From Trichaptum fuscoviolaceum (Eukaryota; Basidiomycota; Agaricomycetes; Hymenochaetales; Trichaptaceae): a stretch of DNA of 64,000 nucleotides. The stretch is taken from positions 558,001 to 622,000 of the forward strand of contig CAJSYZ010000003.1 of the NCBI GenBank assembly GCA_910574455.1, read 5' to 3'. Below, piece by piece: positions 33,241 through 44,597 of this stretch (within the stretch, counting starts at the first letter, position 1; each line of letters starts with the position of its first letter). Position numbers and translations under genes: made by a program. The notes under the pieces are model-generated. The model had not been told where the DNA came from, ran no database searches, and saw nothing but the letters and a program-made list of their open reading frames with translations.

Positions 33241-35602
33241 GTGACAATTTTAAGAGCTGGATTGGGAACACTGGCGGGCCGCATGACCACTTTGTCCGCA
33301 GACGGTGCAGATATGCAGCCTGGTGCATCCTGGACAGGCAGAGGGGTTGTTGTTCCAGGCAAAGCATATGTGTTTTTTGGTTGGCGGCAGCCAGTTACTG
33401 GAAGGACCGAGACGAAGAAAGGATTGGGCCGGGCGACAGGTGCGACTGTTATGGCCTTCTTTGCCGCAGACAATGCAGAATTGAGGTTTTGCGCCGTCTG
33501 ATGGGTTGCGAAAGGAGCTTTGATAAGAGTTTGACGCAGGCGCAAGTTGAGGAGTGGAAGGGCCTGCAAGCGGCCGTGGTAAAGGGTTGTGAGCAAGTGC
33601 GGAAAAAAGCAGGAACCCCAGGGGTTTGGTTTAAACCAAAGACAGGAATTCCTGTCAAATGGTAGTAATTTTGGTAGGAATCAATTCCAGTAGAAACCAT
33701 TTTTATTTCTTTGGTAGAAATTCTGGTAGGAACTAATTGTCGGTAGGTTCTAACTATCGGTCAGAACTACTTTTGGTAGTTAATGTGGTTGAAAGTAACT
33801 GATTAGTAGGAAGTAACTATTATAGTGAAAACTACGTATGATAACAAAAGAAGAATAATCAAACCTGTCTGACCACAGGCGGAATTGAACTTCATTCCAT
33901 AAAATTACGTAACCCAAGCAACTCAACACACGTACATTTACTAATTTTGTACTTCAATACCACCACACTATAAAGCTGATAAGATATTTGTCTTAGTGAA
34001 CATTAAGTAGGCATTAAAGTTTGTTTGATGTATATGAAGTCTTAATTAAGCAAAACCTTTATGAGCCTATGGATGAGTTGTACTGCTGCTAGAGTCTTGT
34101 TGTGGAAGTTTACGTGTTTCTTATTATGGAAGTTTGTGCATTGAGGGTTCGAGTCGTCCTTGCGTAAGTAAATTTGATTTTGTTGGTTTCTATTACAAGT
34201 TACTACTACCTACCATAATTCCTACTAAACTGCACGAAACGATTGCTACCGATAATCAATACCTACTAAACTTACTACTGAACTAATTTCTACCAGGGTT
34301 AGTACCTACCAAAATTACTACCATTTGACAGGATTTCCTGTCTTTGGTTTAAACCTAAGCTCCTGGGGTTATTGAAAAAAGGTAGGTGCGTTCGTGGTGT
34401 TGGAAAATATTGGAGTGCCACCGGTCAATTTCAATCTCACGTTGTGTGAAAAGTTGTCGAATGTTAATGCAATAAGATAGTAGCATTTGGAAATGCTCAT
34501 GAAACTGAGAATGCTTTTGCACGAGCAAAAAATGCTTCTGGAATGCGTCGGCAATGGAATTTCGGTCGGGTCGAGAGCAGAAAAGACGAATGCAATTAAC
34601 AAGATTATCAGCGGCTTCGTAGTATTCAATCGGAGTGATTCTGTGCTCGCCATCAGAGGCAACAGGCTTTTGAATAATTGAGAATTGGCCGGGACAATCT
34701 GATGCGGCAATGAGAGTTTGATTTGCGACAGGGTTATGTTGAAATGACCTGATAGCTCGGTTGTGGAGGTGGTTGAGCTGAATATGAGAGGTGAAGCCAT
34801 TACGTAAGACTGAGATGACATGGGAGGGGTAATTGGTGATTGTCGGGTTGAGATTGCCATGCTCGTCAACATCGTTCGGAAGCGCACCAATGGGTAAGAT
34901 GAAATGACCGTTTTGATGACGACCTGGGGACACAGGTCGCAAGAGAGGTGACGGTGCACGAGGCAGTTCAGCATTGCATAGTGCTGAGATTAGATGTTAG
35001 ATCAAGTTCGTCAAAGTGAGATAGCAATGTATGCAATGGTAAGGTATTGTAATGAGAATGCGGAGTCATGGTAGTAATAATTGGGGAAATGGAGAGTGGA
35101 AGGAATTGCAATGATATGTGTGGTATGATACTGGAAAAGGGTAATGATAATGCAGCGGTTAAGATATACGATGTATGATGTTATTGTCTTCGGGAATGTT
35201 ATTGAGATGTTGAAATAAGCGTGCAATGCCGTGTAAAACGGCAGCTTGACGATCGGGGTCGGCATCACGAAACTGCGCCAACTGTGCATCATTAATGAGA
35301 GCCTCTGCATGAACAACAGCAGCGACGGGTGGCACGGCAGGTGGCAGCAGCAACTGCTGCTCGGGTGGGTGGTTTTCACCTTCGGGGTTCTCGTCTTCAG
35401 CTTCAGGAGGGTGCGGTCCGGCAGCATCCTCGATTTCGGGTCCTGGCTCAGGAGCTGGCGGGGCATCCGGTGGCTGGGGTGCGCGAAGGTCTGGAGGGGG
35501 ATGAGCAGCAGCGCGATTGCGCGCACGAGTGGCAGCGGACTTGAGGGCCCTGGCATGATAGTCCACTGCCTTCCGGGGACGTGCAGCACGTTTTGGAGGC
35601 AT
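33241..35602 (-). pseudogene. Gag-like protein of second YR element, split by an intron and a MITE
   Basis: Nucleocapsid-like protein. It starts at MPPKRAARPRKAV (35602). A basic, Pro-rich N-terminus is followed by a 186-bp intron (34984-35169, GTATAT donor, CTCAG acceptor). The core contains PGRHQNGHFILPIG and YPSHVISVLRNGF (34940-34800). A 764-bp element interrupts it at TYLF; removing the element and one 8-bp duplicate restores the frame into ALAHNPLPRPLAG. Two CCHC knuckles follow, CIVCGKEGHNSRTC and CTVCGQSGHAARQC (about 33270-33480), in a frame different from that of RNase H. An upstream in-frame start at 35710 is also possible. Confidence 0.7.
33610..34373. mobile_element. hAT-like MITE nested in gag (764 bp)
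   Basis: The terminal inverted repeats share AACCCCAGG, GGTTTAAACCAAAGACAGGA and CAAATGGTAGTAATTTTGG over about 65 bp. The flanks are exact 8-bp duplicates GAAAAAAG (33602-33609 and 34374-34381). An 8-bp duplication and a CAGG terminus fit the hAT superfamily. The interior is AT-rich and rich in GGTAG/CTACC words, with no transposase. Confidence 0.8.
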
Positions 35603-35762
35603 ACCGCGTAGCGAAGACTTCGAGGTGAATGAGAGGATGGTGGTGGAGCGAGTGAGTGAGGGCACGAGAACGCGACGCGCTTGCGGTCGTCGCGGTAGAA
35701 GTGCTGGCACGTGAGCCTCTGCCTTTGGTGAGTCGTAGGACTCCTCTCTGAGTCCTTTCGAC

Positions 35763-36448
35763 TATCTGGCTAATCCAGTCGTGTATCTAACGCATAAATG
35801 CATTGGCTTAACACATTCTTTAATTTAAGCTGTGCAAGAAGGCGTCGAAATAAGTGAGAACCAGCGGTTTGACTCAGGATCACAATGAGCAGATCTCACG
35901 CCTTGCAGAAAGAAGGGCAAGAAACAGGGCCTCGCGAGCTGACGCGATGCATTCGGCTCCATGACACGAAGGCCCAGTACGAGGAAACACGTATAAATCG
36001 GCTGATAGATGAGAAAGATGAACACTCCATGAATGACTTCGCAGATGAAGTTGTGAAGGCGGAAGAGAGTTCGGGTAAGCACAAGCTGGATAAAAGCGAA
36101 GACATAACTTTTTGTACGTCAACGTCGTTGCAAAGAGGGCGTATATAAAATGGGAGAAACATCCATCCAAGCCATACACAAGGTTCATAGGACATGTCGG
36201 ACATCACTCCGTTCCGGCGCCATTCAAGAACAGTTGATGGTTCAAGATAAAGAGAACTTTCAATTTGAGCACATGCTATTTACCTAGCACGAGTCGCTAT
36301 ACAAAGCATGAATTCAAACAACTGCGGCAAAGTCCTTCGTACAGCCAATTTCTACTTGGTGTCTCTCTATGGATATGAATTCAAGTAGGTTAATCTCGAT
36401 GAATCATTCAATCAATGACTGAACATACCTCTTCAACGAAGTATGACG
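35763..36448. repeat. Array intergenic unit 2, right part (3' flank of paralog 3)
   Basis: This is the continuation of the intergenic unit after the YR insertion. It includes the charged plus-strand open frame 35885-36148 (HDTKAQYEETRINRLIDEKD), the longest surviving version of that frame. Confidence 0.6.
35885..36148 (+). CDS. Possible small charged protein or exon, convergent to the array genes
   Basis: An 87-codon frame contains KAQYEETRINRLIDEKDEH and FADEVV. Homologous frames are seen at about 14205-14345, 22760-22890, 45700-45916 and 53393-53710, with conservative Lys/Asn/Asp changes, but those at 14205 and 22760 have stops or frameshifts upstream. I do not recognise it. It could be an exon of an unannotated gene, a relict, or chance. 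Confidence 0.25.
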   Translation: MSRSHALQKEGQETGPRELTRCIRLHDTKAQYEETRINRLIDEKDEHSMNDFADEVVKAEESSGKHKLDKSEDITFCTSTSLQRGRI

Positions 36449-39400
36449 TCACTCTCCCAGCTCTTTCTTGCTCTCGTTCTCCAATATGGACTTGGCTTCC
36501 TCAGTCTCATTGAGCGTAGCAACCCCCGTTCCCATTACAGGAGTGCTTGGCAACAAATTCGGGTCTGTAGGCGTAGATCCAGGCGCTACTGGGCTTGGTG
36601 TTGCAGTCGACGGAGGGTGCTCATCAAGAGAAGGAGGAGGATGGTCTAGCTGGCCTGAGCTGTCCGGGTTGACCTCCGTCTGACTCGAAGGCAAATGTTC
36701 CGCACTTTCATGAACGGAAGCGGGCTGGCTTGATTGGGGCGGAGTGGCCTGAGAGGATGCGGTGTTGTCTTGCTCTTTATCAGCGACTTCTGATCCTAGA
36801 GGTATAAGGTCAATGTTGGCCTGCTCTGCCACCGCCTCGCGATGCTGCTCCTCCTCAATCTCCCTACTTGCTTTCTCGTGTTCATCGACCCATGCGGGGA
36901 ACACTACATCATGGAATTTCTTCCTGAGGTCTGGGTAACCCCAAAGAAATTTGTCGTTTACACGCTTTGCAAATTCTTCATTCTCCATACTAATACATGT
37001 TAGTATGCTTTTTATGATAAAATGGTAGGATGCTTACATCCAAGTTTTCCTAGATTTAAATTTGGTCATGAACCAATTGGCCGTGTCATCGTTGAAGGTC
37101 GTCAGCAGAGCTTCACGAAACTCGTTTTCGGCGTTCTTGGCAAGGTTTTCCGCTTGGGTTTCCTCCGGCCCCTCAGCTTTCTCATGTCGCTCTTCTGCTC
37201 CAGATTCAATGTCGCCTTCTGTCCCTCCCGCAGGGCAACATGCGCATATATGCACCCAAATAAAATGACCAAAGTCAGAAAATACCTTCTTTGTCACTAG
37301 CCCCCTTCTTGATCGGATATACGATGAAACGGATGGTTTTCGAAAGAAGGTAGGGATTTGGCCAGTCACGTCGCCAGTCCACGCGGAAGTTTAGAGGTGC
37401 TACGCGGTTGTCAATCCCGAATGCCCTATTACGAAATGTCAATACAAACTTGAGCGGTGATAGGGATATTCAAAGCACCAGAATATGTTTCGTTGCAGGT
37501 GCAACTTCTTGTCTCGGTATTCCCGCCGTGGGTGTCGAATCCATGTCCAAACTTGCAGATTCTTGATCCATTTCCAAGCTTCGCCAATCCATTTCCAAAC
37601 TCGAAGATCTTCGATCCACTGCAATGCCTTCTGAATCCATTTAGCCCAGACGGAATCACGCTTGAGCTGGTAAATAAACCAAAGCGTGACTGCCAGCAAG
37701 CACATGCCATGCAGTCCTGTGAGGATACTCGTTGCGAAAGAGACGAAATGTGGCTAACCAAAAGTCAGTTTCGTGGCAATCTCAATGTAATTGATGCCGC
37801 ACCTGGAGAGACAAATAAGCGAAAAGGTTCAACCCGATGACAAAAGAAATGGCTGCAATGATTAAGAACAGCATTGGTACTTTGTCGAACCACAAGCGAA
37901 TGACCCTCGGAGGGACACGGGTATCATAACTTGAAGTTCTATTAGCCGATCATCGGCAGGATAAAGATAGAACAGCTCACGAACATCGACGATTTCCTCC
38001 ATGTTAATCCCAGCAAGCTACTCACACCCGAAGACACACTAAAGACCAACGACATGAACCAGAAAAGGTTGACTACTCCTCTCAGGGAATCGGATGCTTC
38101 ATTCTGCAATGGTGCATACGTGAACTGGAGGGTGGTCGCCGTGATACTGGAGAAGAAGGTTGCGATTGTTGTTAGATTGATATATCGTGTTGTGTCCCTC
38201 TCCATTTGATCAACAAGGAACTTTGGTAAGGCTAGTTTCCTATTAGTGACAATGGTAGGGAAGTAATGTCGTCAGATTCACTTACATTCCTTGCCGAACG
38301 TTCTCAACTCTTCCGGTACAGAATTTACTGAATCTTCTCTCAATTTCGCCTCTTCCCCATGAGCTATACCATTCATCCCTCGTTCGAACACCGAAAGGAA
38401 ATTGCTACTTATATATACTATGCATTTAGACACCTCCCCGCGGCGCAATAACCCTAAAACCACGACTACGTCAGATAATCAAGAACTGTGAGCTTTGGTC
38501 TCTTGCTTACTCAAGATTCTGTGTGTTTCAAGCTTCATGGCAATGGGTCAGGGTCACTTGAATATTGTATGCTAGATACTCACCCATAAACATGTTACCC
38601 ATTGCTTTACTTTCCGAAAGTAAAACGCGTGTTTCTGGTGATAGAGGCTGCTTTGAAACCGAGTAACAGCGTAAAGCAGATTTAGGATTACAGCGCGCAT
38701 TTCTGTCTGGAAATCTATAGGACAGGATCAGAGGCAAGTTTTCTTACACAACACAACGCATGCCACGCACCTTGTGGTTGTTCATGAACTACACGTTCCA
38801 GGTATTGAACATAAGAGAGTAGCTTCTCTTTCAGAGTATTCGTAGCGTCAATGACCGTCTTGTCTCCTCCGATTATGGTAAAGTGTGAAACAAGGTGGTC
38901 CAGCTGAATTTACCATTACAACAGCATCTGATGATGAGCGGTATGAGTTTGCTAACCTCTATCCGCATCTCATCGCACACTCTGCAAAGGATTCGTCAGA
39001 CCCAATGGAAATACTTGTGTGAGAATACATACATTCGGTGTCCTGCGAGCCGTAGTGCGAGGTGATTAATCTCATTAGGTGTCGGCCAAGCACCTAGTTC
39101 TCCGATACCTTCCGTTGGTGGAAAGACATGGTCTATATATCCCGCACACCGCCTTTCAGCATCCGCTATCTTAAGTGTTGCAAACCATTCACTCGAAGCT
39201 AGAAGAACATCAAATTGGTTGTTATTGGTGGATGGATTTAATACCGAAGTATCAGAAGGACATACATTTCTCTTCGAACGTCGTCAGAGCTTCGACAACT
39301 CCATCCATCGCCGTTTCCAGGTTGGAGAATAATTCGACGTGGATGAATTTCAAGCATTCGACATATTTACTTTCCTCTACGAGGTCTGCGCCACGCATCA

Positions 39401-40628
39401 TTAGAGATCAAGTTGTGGATCGAAAGCCTTTGGTCCATACAACTAATTTTGTCATCTCCGATCTTGTATGAAGGAATTAATCCTTTGCATTTTCCATAGA
39501 TACTCTGAACTCACGCTAGCGATTCTACTCCATTGCTTGAGCTTATCAGGATAAAGTGCATCTTTTTCATGCGGGCACCAAGCGAAGTTATAAATTGAAG
39601 ACCAAAGCCTATAGAAAGAGTCTCTTAATTCGCCCATTGCGTCCGGTCTCCCTAAGACTTCATTATTCATACAAAAGCTTCGCCTAAACATTGGGACTAC
39701 ATACCACTGGGAGTCACGTCGAAGGCCTTCTCCAGAGATTGTACAGGTTCAAGCAATCTTTTCCGCACTTCTTCTGCCCTTTCAATTACAACTTTGTCGC
39801 CACCGACAATGCCCAAGTGTGCAATGAAGCATCCCAACTATTATTTGTCGGTGAGAGTATATTTGCTCATCAAGGGACCCGTACGTACCTCCACCTGCAT
39901 CTTCTCACACTCGCTTGATTGGAAGACAGTATCAGAACCAAACCGCAGAGATATATCGTAGAAGATCTACCTTTTGTGTTTCGCGCATCTGACTTTGTAT
40001 CTCGCAATCGTTTCATCGTTTGGCCAATCGTCTGTGAGTGCATTTGAGCCATCATAGTAGACAGCACCAAAGATACATCGTCGCTCACCTTCTTCATTGG
40101 TCTCTATACTTGCTGTCTCAGCGATGAGCGGCTCCTGAACAGTAGCGCCTGCTTCTGCTGGTGAATCGTCGCCTACATATCCATATGAGATTCCTCGGCT
40201 GCCATGATGAAAGATGCATCGATACTCACTCTGATTCGCACTATCTGAGCTTGCTGAATCATGATTGAGAGGTCCCTGAGTAGCATCGTCTGCTACGTCT
40301 GCTGAGCCATCGCTTAAAGGTGAAGCTTCAATAAGTGTCGCAGCTGTTTACGCGTCAGAAAGGATTCACGCATGCGTTGGTGACTTGAGAGCGATTGTCA
40401 CTCACTCTTTTCTTGTTCTGTCTTCCGAATCATATGGTCGCGCATCTCCTTCACGACAGTGAGGATATCCTTCAACGTGTCATTCGATACTTGCGTTGAA
40501 TTGACGACTAGGCACTATCAATATCCCAACGACTTAAATTGCTGATAATCACGAACCTATTCCTGGATCTGTGAAACTGCGTCAGCTTAAAGTCTGTAAC
40601 TAGAGGTAAGAAGGAACGAACCAGACAT
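36449..40628 (-). CDS. Array paralog 3: uncharacterised multipass membrane protein
   Basis: Same gene organisation as paralog 2. The start is ATG 40628, with intron 1 after ATGTCTG. An apparent early stop (TAA, where paralog 2 has TCA) falls inside that intron and is harmless if the splice model is right. Its central region (38278-39250) belongs with paralog 4, not 1/2/5: it has the PPTEGIGELGAWPT segment and the loop EAKLREDSVNSVPEEL. The membrane module is at 37942-38205 (RYINLTTIATFF, VVNLFWFMSLVF). The Trp-rich repeat is the most divergent (ALQWIEDLRVWKWIGEAW). The C-terminal exon 36449-36988 has FLWGYPDLRKKF and a Ser/Pro/Glu tail. No coding break was found. Confidence 0.65.
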
Positions 40629-40701
40629 ATCTTTCACAGTGAGCAGAAGGATGTGGAGGTGGGAGGAAAGAGAGACGTCGACGCTGAAGAGGCTGGACCC
40701 C

Positions 40702-40707
40702 TTTATA
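40702..40707 (-). promoter_or_regulatory. TATA box of paralog 3
   Basis: TATAAA on the minus strand, conserved context, about 75 bp upstream of the ATG at 40628. Confidence 0.65.
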
Positions 40708-41598
40708 GCACATGCGAACACCATGAGGCAGCCAGCGCTAATCAAGGTAATTTTAGGCACTGGCACCAGCAATAGAAGGTCGAATACAGATAAGCGCTGG
40801 TCTGAAAAAGTAGCCAAGGTGCACGACCGTCTCCTCGCATCACCTGTGAAGTCCGAGCGCGAAGTCTTCCAGGTGTCTTGTACCTAGCGGCAGGACTCGG
40901 AACACAGTACCGCCATAGTGCCTCGGGGCTTCACCCTCACAAGATAATAACCTGACAATCCAAAATGTAGATCATGTTGTCAGTCGTAGAAACAGATCAG
41001 ACATTATCGCAAGAATGCAATCCCCCAAGAGATTTGCATCCAGAGGCGGAGTAGAGAAAGCAAGACTCGACAATGCAACAGAAATGTGGCGAGCGACAAT
41101 CCGTGCGGGAGAGCGGTACGAACTTAAGACGCAGAGGAAAGTGTCGACCACGTTCAAAGAGAACTGACCAGCGATGATATGATATTTGACGTGCAGGAAA
41201 GCAGGAAGAAGACATGGGGGGCATGACGGATGAGACCGGGCGCTGTGTGATATGTAAAACGTGGCAATTGCGAGATAGACGGAGTTTGATACCAACAGCG
41301 GCAGACGTGAAAACATTGCGCATGCTATATCATTGTAATTACCTCTGGTAAGCTCCCTTGATCTTCTGTGGCAACCGTTTGTGTTGTAACTCCTCGAAAT
41401 CTGATGTGAAGATGTTCTTAGTGTCATAAGCGCTTGGTGACCGTACGAGAGTCTAGAACAGATTTATTGTTGAAAGGATAGCCATACTTCAGTCGTTGAT
41501 AAGGAATGCATGAAAAAGAGGGCGTCAACTGCATTTCTCTCGTTTCTTGGGCGGTAATGGGCGACGGAGGAAGAAAAGCTTGGTGGTGCGGGGCTTCC

Positions 41599-42009
41599 TA
41601 GACTCGCAAGCCAGTCGTTACAGTTGATAGTGTTGGTGTAACGACTGGTCCGACTCAATCATAAGGATTTCCGTTAAGTTATGTCTTGTTTGTTGCAAAC
41701 ACTAATTAGGACATTCCGACGGTAAGCTACTTATGGAAGCCGGCTCTGACGGCCCCTGGGAACGAGGTTGGTACAGGCGCGCGACGCGACTATGTATACC
41801 TGGCGCAAATCGCGTGTAACTTTCGCACTCGATTTAGCTTACTCTCACGCACTTCGGGAGAATCCCGAGTCTATTCCTCACATGGACATGCATCCATATG
41901 TGGATATGCCTCTATATACGGTTGGTCAGAGGTGACTCAGCAACTTCTGATTGAGTCGGACCAGTCGTTACTACAACACAACATAAGTAACGACTGGTTT
42001 ACGAGTCTA
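41599..42009. mobile_element. 411-bp MITE with compound terminal inverted repeats
   Basis: The ends are TAGACTCGCAAGCCAGTCG and, inverted, TAGACTCGTAAACCAGTCG. Each arm of about 60 bp is itself folded: CCAGTCGTTAC is followed about 20 bp later by GTAACGACTGG, and then CCGACTCAATCA. The flanking 9-bp duplication GGGGCTTCC is at 41590-41598 and 42010-42018. No coding capacity is seen. Confidence 0.85.
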
Positions 42010-44589
42010 GGGGCTTCCGGGTAATAAACATATATTTAAATCGGCGACTTGGAGACTCGGAATAGCCGGTCCGGCGGGTGCGCTTTTCGTTTGTCTCAGA
42101 GTCTTCAGACGAGTCGTCTATTTTGTTTTCGGTGGTTCCTTACCTCAATCCCGACGTATTTTCTGCAACATTGGCGAGTTTTGTGACAATGGCCGGTCTA
42201 CCTTGCTACGGATGCTGTGATGGTGTGCCTAGACAGTGGGCTGTTTTGAGTCTCGGTCCGTGCAGAGTTCCTTTCATGGAGCTAATTCACTCAACTTTCT
42301 GGTACAGTAACTCCATCATTTATTCTTGAAGCCTCCTTCCTATCCTTTCTCAAGCGATCTTCGTTGCATGCTTTATCCCAATGTGCGACGCAGGCAAGAC
42401 CACTGGTGCAATTTCGCGTGAACTAGCATCCTAAGGAGGGCAGAGGGGCGAAAACGTAAGATGAGAAGTTAATGTTGGGCGACATAGCGAGAGAGATTTA
42501 GGTACGCACATATGCTTCTTGCGTGTCACTCTTGCCACCTTCCACCCTTTCTTCCTTTCCACATGTAAACTCCACCGATGTGCGCGAGGGTGTTATCCTG
42601 TTCCTCTCTTTCAGAATCGCATTCTTCGTCTTGTTATTCCGTAGTCACGACTGACGCTTACTCCCGCCGATCTCTCGCGTCGCGTCCCAGATGCATTCCC
42701 TGCGACCTCATGCAGCCCTTCAAGGTGTTCTTCTCGTTCTGCATATCTGGCGTCGCTGTCTGCATAATCGTTTGCACAACCAACCTCTTGCTCGCGCATT
42801 ATCCCTTATTCGCGCGCCTCGGCACATCCTTCCCCGATTTCCAGTTGAAACCATCGCAAAGCGCTTTAATTCTTTACTGGCATTTTACCTAGCTTGCTTG
42901 GTGATTGTTCTGAGATGCTCTGCGCGCTGGGCAAGGAGAAGATCGAATAGGCGCGCTGGGCCTCGATGAGGCTGGTGTGCCGTCACAGGAAAGGCGGTTT
43001 GAAGAAGGAAGGAGATATCATTCTAAAGGATGGAGAAGAAAGGAGGAGATGGCGATCCTGGAGGAAGAGACTGTCGCCTGATTCTTCCATCAGGCAACTC
43101 GCCAAACCAGCTTTGTCTGTATACTTGCACCAGCATCTCGTACTCGGCTCAGACGTCAAGACCGGTAACGGAAGACATTTGTTGTTGGCTGAGACCTTGA
43201 CGTCGTGTCCTTGTGGCCTCCACATCGAATGTTTCTGTATCTTCCGTGGAGATGAAAAGGTGCTTCGCCCGAGCCTGTGTATGTGTTTCCTCGCAAAAGC
43301 GAGCCCTCAGCATCCGTTCAGCTTCCGGTCGTCGTGGACGCAGTCCAAAGCTCACTGTACCTATAAGAGATGCTCGTATGGACAATGAGGGTGCATAGAG
43401 GTGAGAGTGGAAGACGAACTTCGGGGGAAGAAATGCGTGCTCGTCCGGCACTCGGCAAGTCAAGCGCTAGCCGATACTTTCGCAATGGCAACCTCCGGAA
43501 TATGACGAGATTCTTGTCGCTGGCGACTCAGAGAATAACCGGCCCGTCGCGCTGCTTCCCTGTTCAACGACTCCTCTTCAGCAATCAACGAGCCGCACCT
43601 TCACTCACGTTTACAAATGCTTTGACTCTCTTTCACCCTGCGATGCAAACAAAGACACTCCTGCATCTTCGCGCTAACTACACACCGAAGGGGAGAAAAG
43701 CGCCGAAAGAGCGCGATGTGGAAGTTAATGTTATGCGGCATGATGGATGAGATGAGGGTGCGCACCGTCATTGAGGAAAGTTGCTTTTAGCTGAGGTGTG
43801 TATACCGCTTTTTGTGTCCGATCAATATCGACTAACACTTTCTTAACGTCAAGCTGGGAGGCCTGGATAAGCCACTGTGCTAGATCCCAATTTACTCTGT
43901 CTCGCCTATTCTGCTTGGCAGAACACCGGGGAAATACTTGCCAATGCTTATTTGCCCTTTTACTTCCGCCAACCCTTCCATGACGCATGCCAAAACCTCA
44001 TTCCCTACGAGCACGCTTCAAAGCAATCACCTCATTCGTCCTCTGTACTATTACTAGCAACTTCGATCTCTTGCCCGTGTACCATCTGCTATACGCGCAC
44101 AACCCAAAGTGCTTCAATCTCTGTCTCCTTTCACTTGCAATTCTCCCTACCTTACCTGTGGCGCGAATCTTGCGACGCATTGGTAACTGGTCGTCTTGAC
44201 GCTAGATTACGCGGTCTGGTTCATGATGAAGAGGAATCTCTGTTACTTGCAGCTCGTTCTGGAGAAGGAAGTCATATACTTCGAGCGGAAGGAGGAGGCT
44301 GGAGGTACTGCCCAAGAAAGAGAGGATAGTCAAACAGGTTGACGAAGCTGGGGGTGCTAAAAGATCTGAGGAGGGGAAAAGCTCGGAAGCGGACAGATTG
44401 TTTGTTGGGGAGGTACGCAAAGTATTTCGATATTGGCTCATAGCATCGGACTGACCTCCGTTCAAAGGTCAGCCTCAAACAACAAACATATCATTAGCGA
44501 CTACGTACAATCTGATCGATTCGTATGTGCTCCCACCAATACCGTAATTTCCTCGAGTTGGCGAGGGACACGAAAGCGACTGGGGCTAG

Positions 44590-44597
44590 TGACGTCA
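44590..44597. promoter_or_regulatory. CRE/ATF-type palindrome TGACGTCA
   Basis: Same site and context as at 13173. Confidence 0.4.

Larger units (their letters stand above)
30354..35762 (-). mobile_element. Second YR retrotransposon, RT deleted, with two nested insertions
   Basis: The element interrupts array sequence that reads continuously elsewhere (GGAATAACTTAGATTATCTGG), with array DNA resuming at about 35763. On the minus strand the order is gag with two CCHC knuckles, RNase H, then tyrosine recombinase; no polymerase domain lies between gag and RNase H. It belongs to a different lineage from the copy at 6953, judged by the RNase H sequence. Two smaller elements are nested inside (31834-32559 and 33610-34373). 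There is no clear target duplication beyond a shared GACT, as expected for recombinase-driven integration. The exact ends are approximate to a few bases. Confidence 0.75.

Noticed and set aside
34050..34300. Possible tRNA or small RNA in the AT-rich MITE interior
   Set aside because: No cloverleaf or A/B box pattern could be made out.
40587..40628. Apparent premature stop in exon 1 of paralog 3
   Set aside because: The TAA falls within the predicted 53-bp first intron, so it does not truncate the protein under the splice model that fits the copies I checked.
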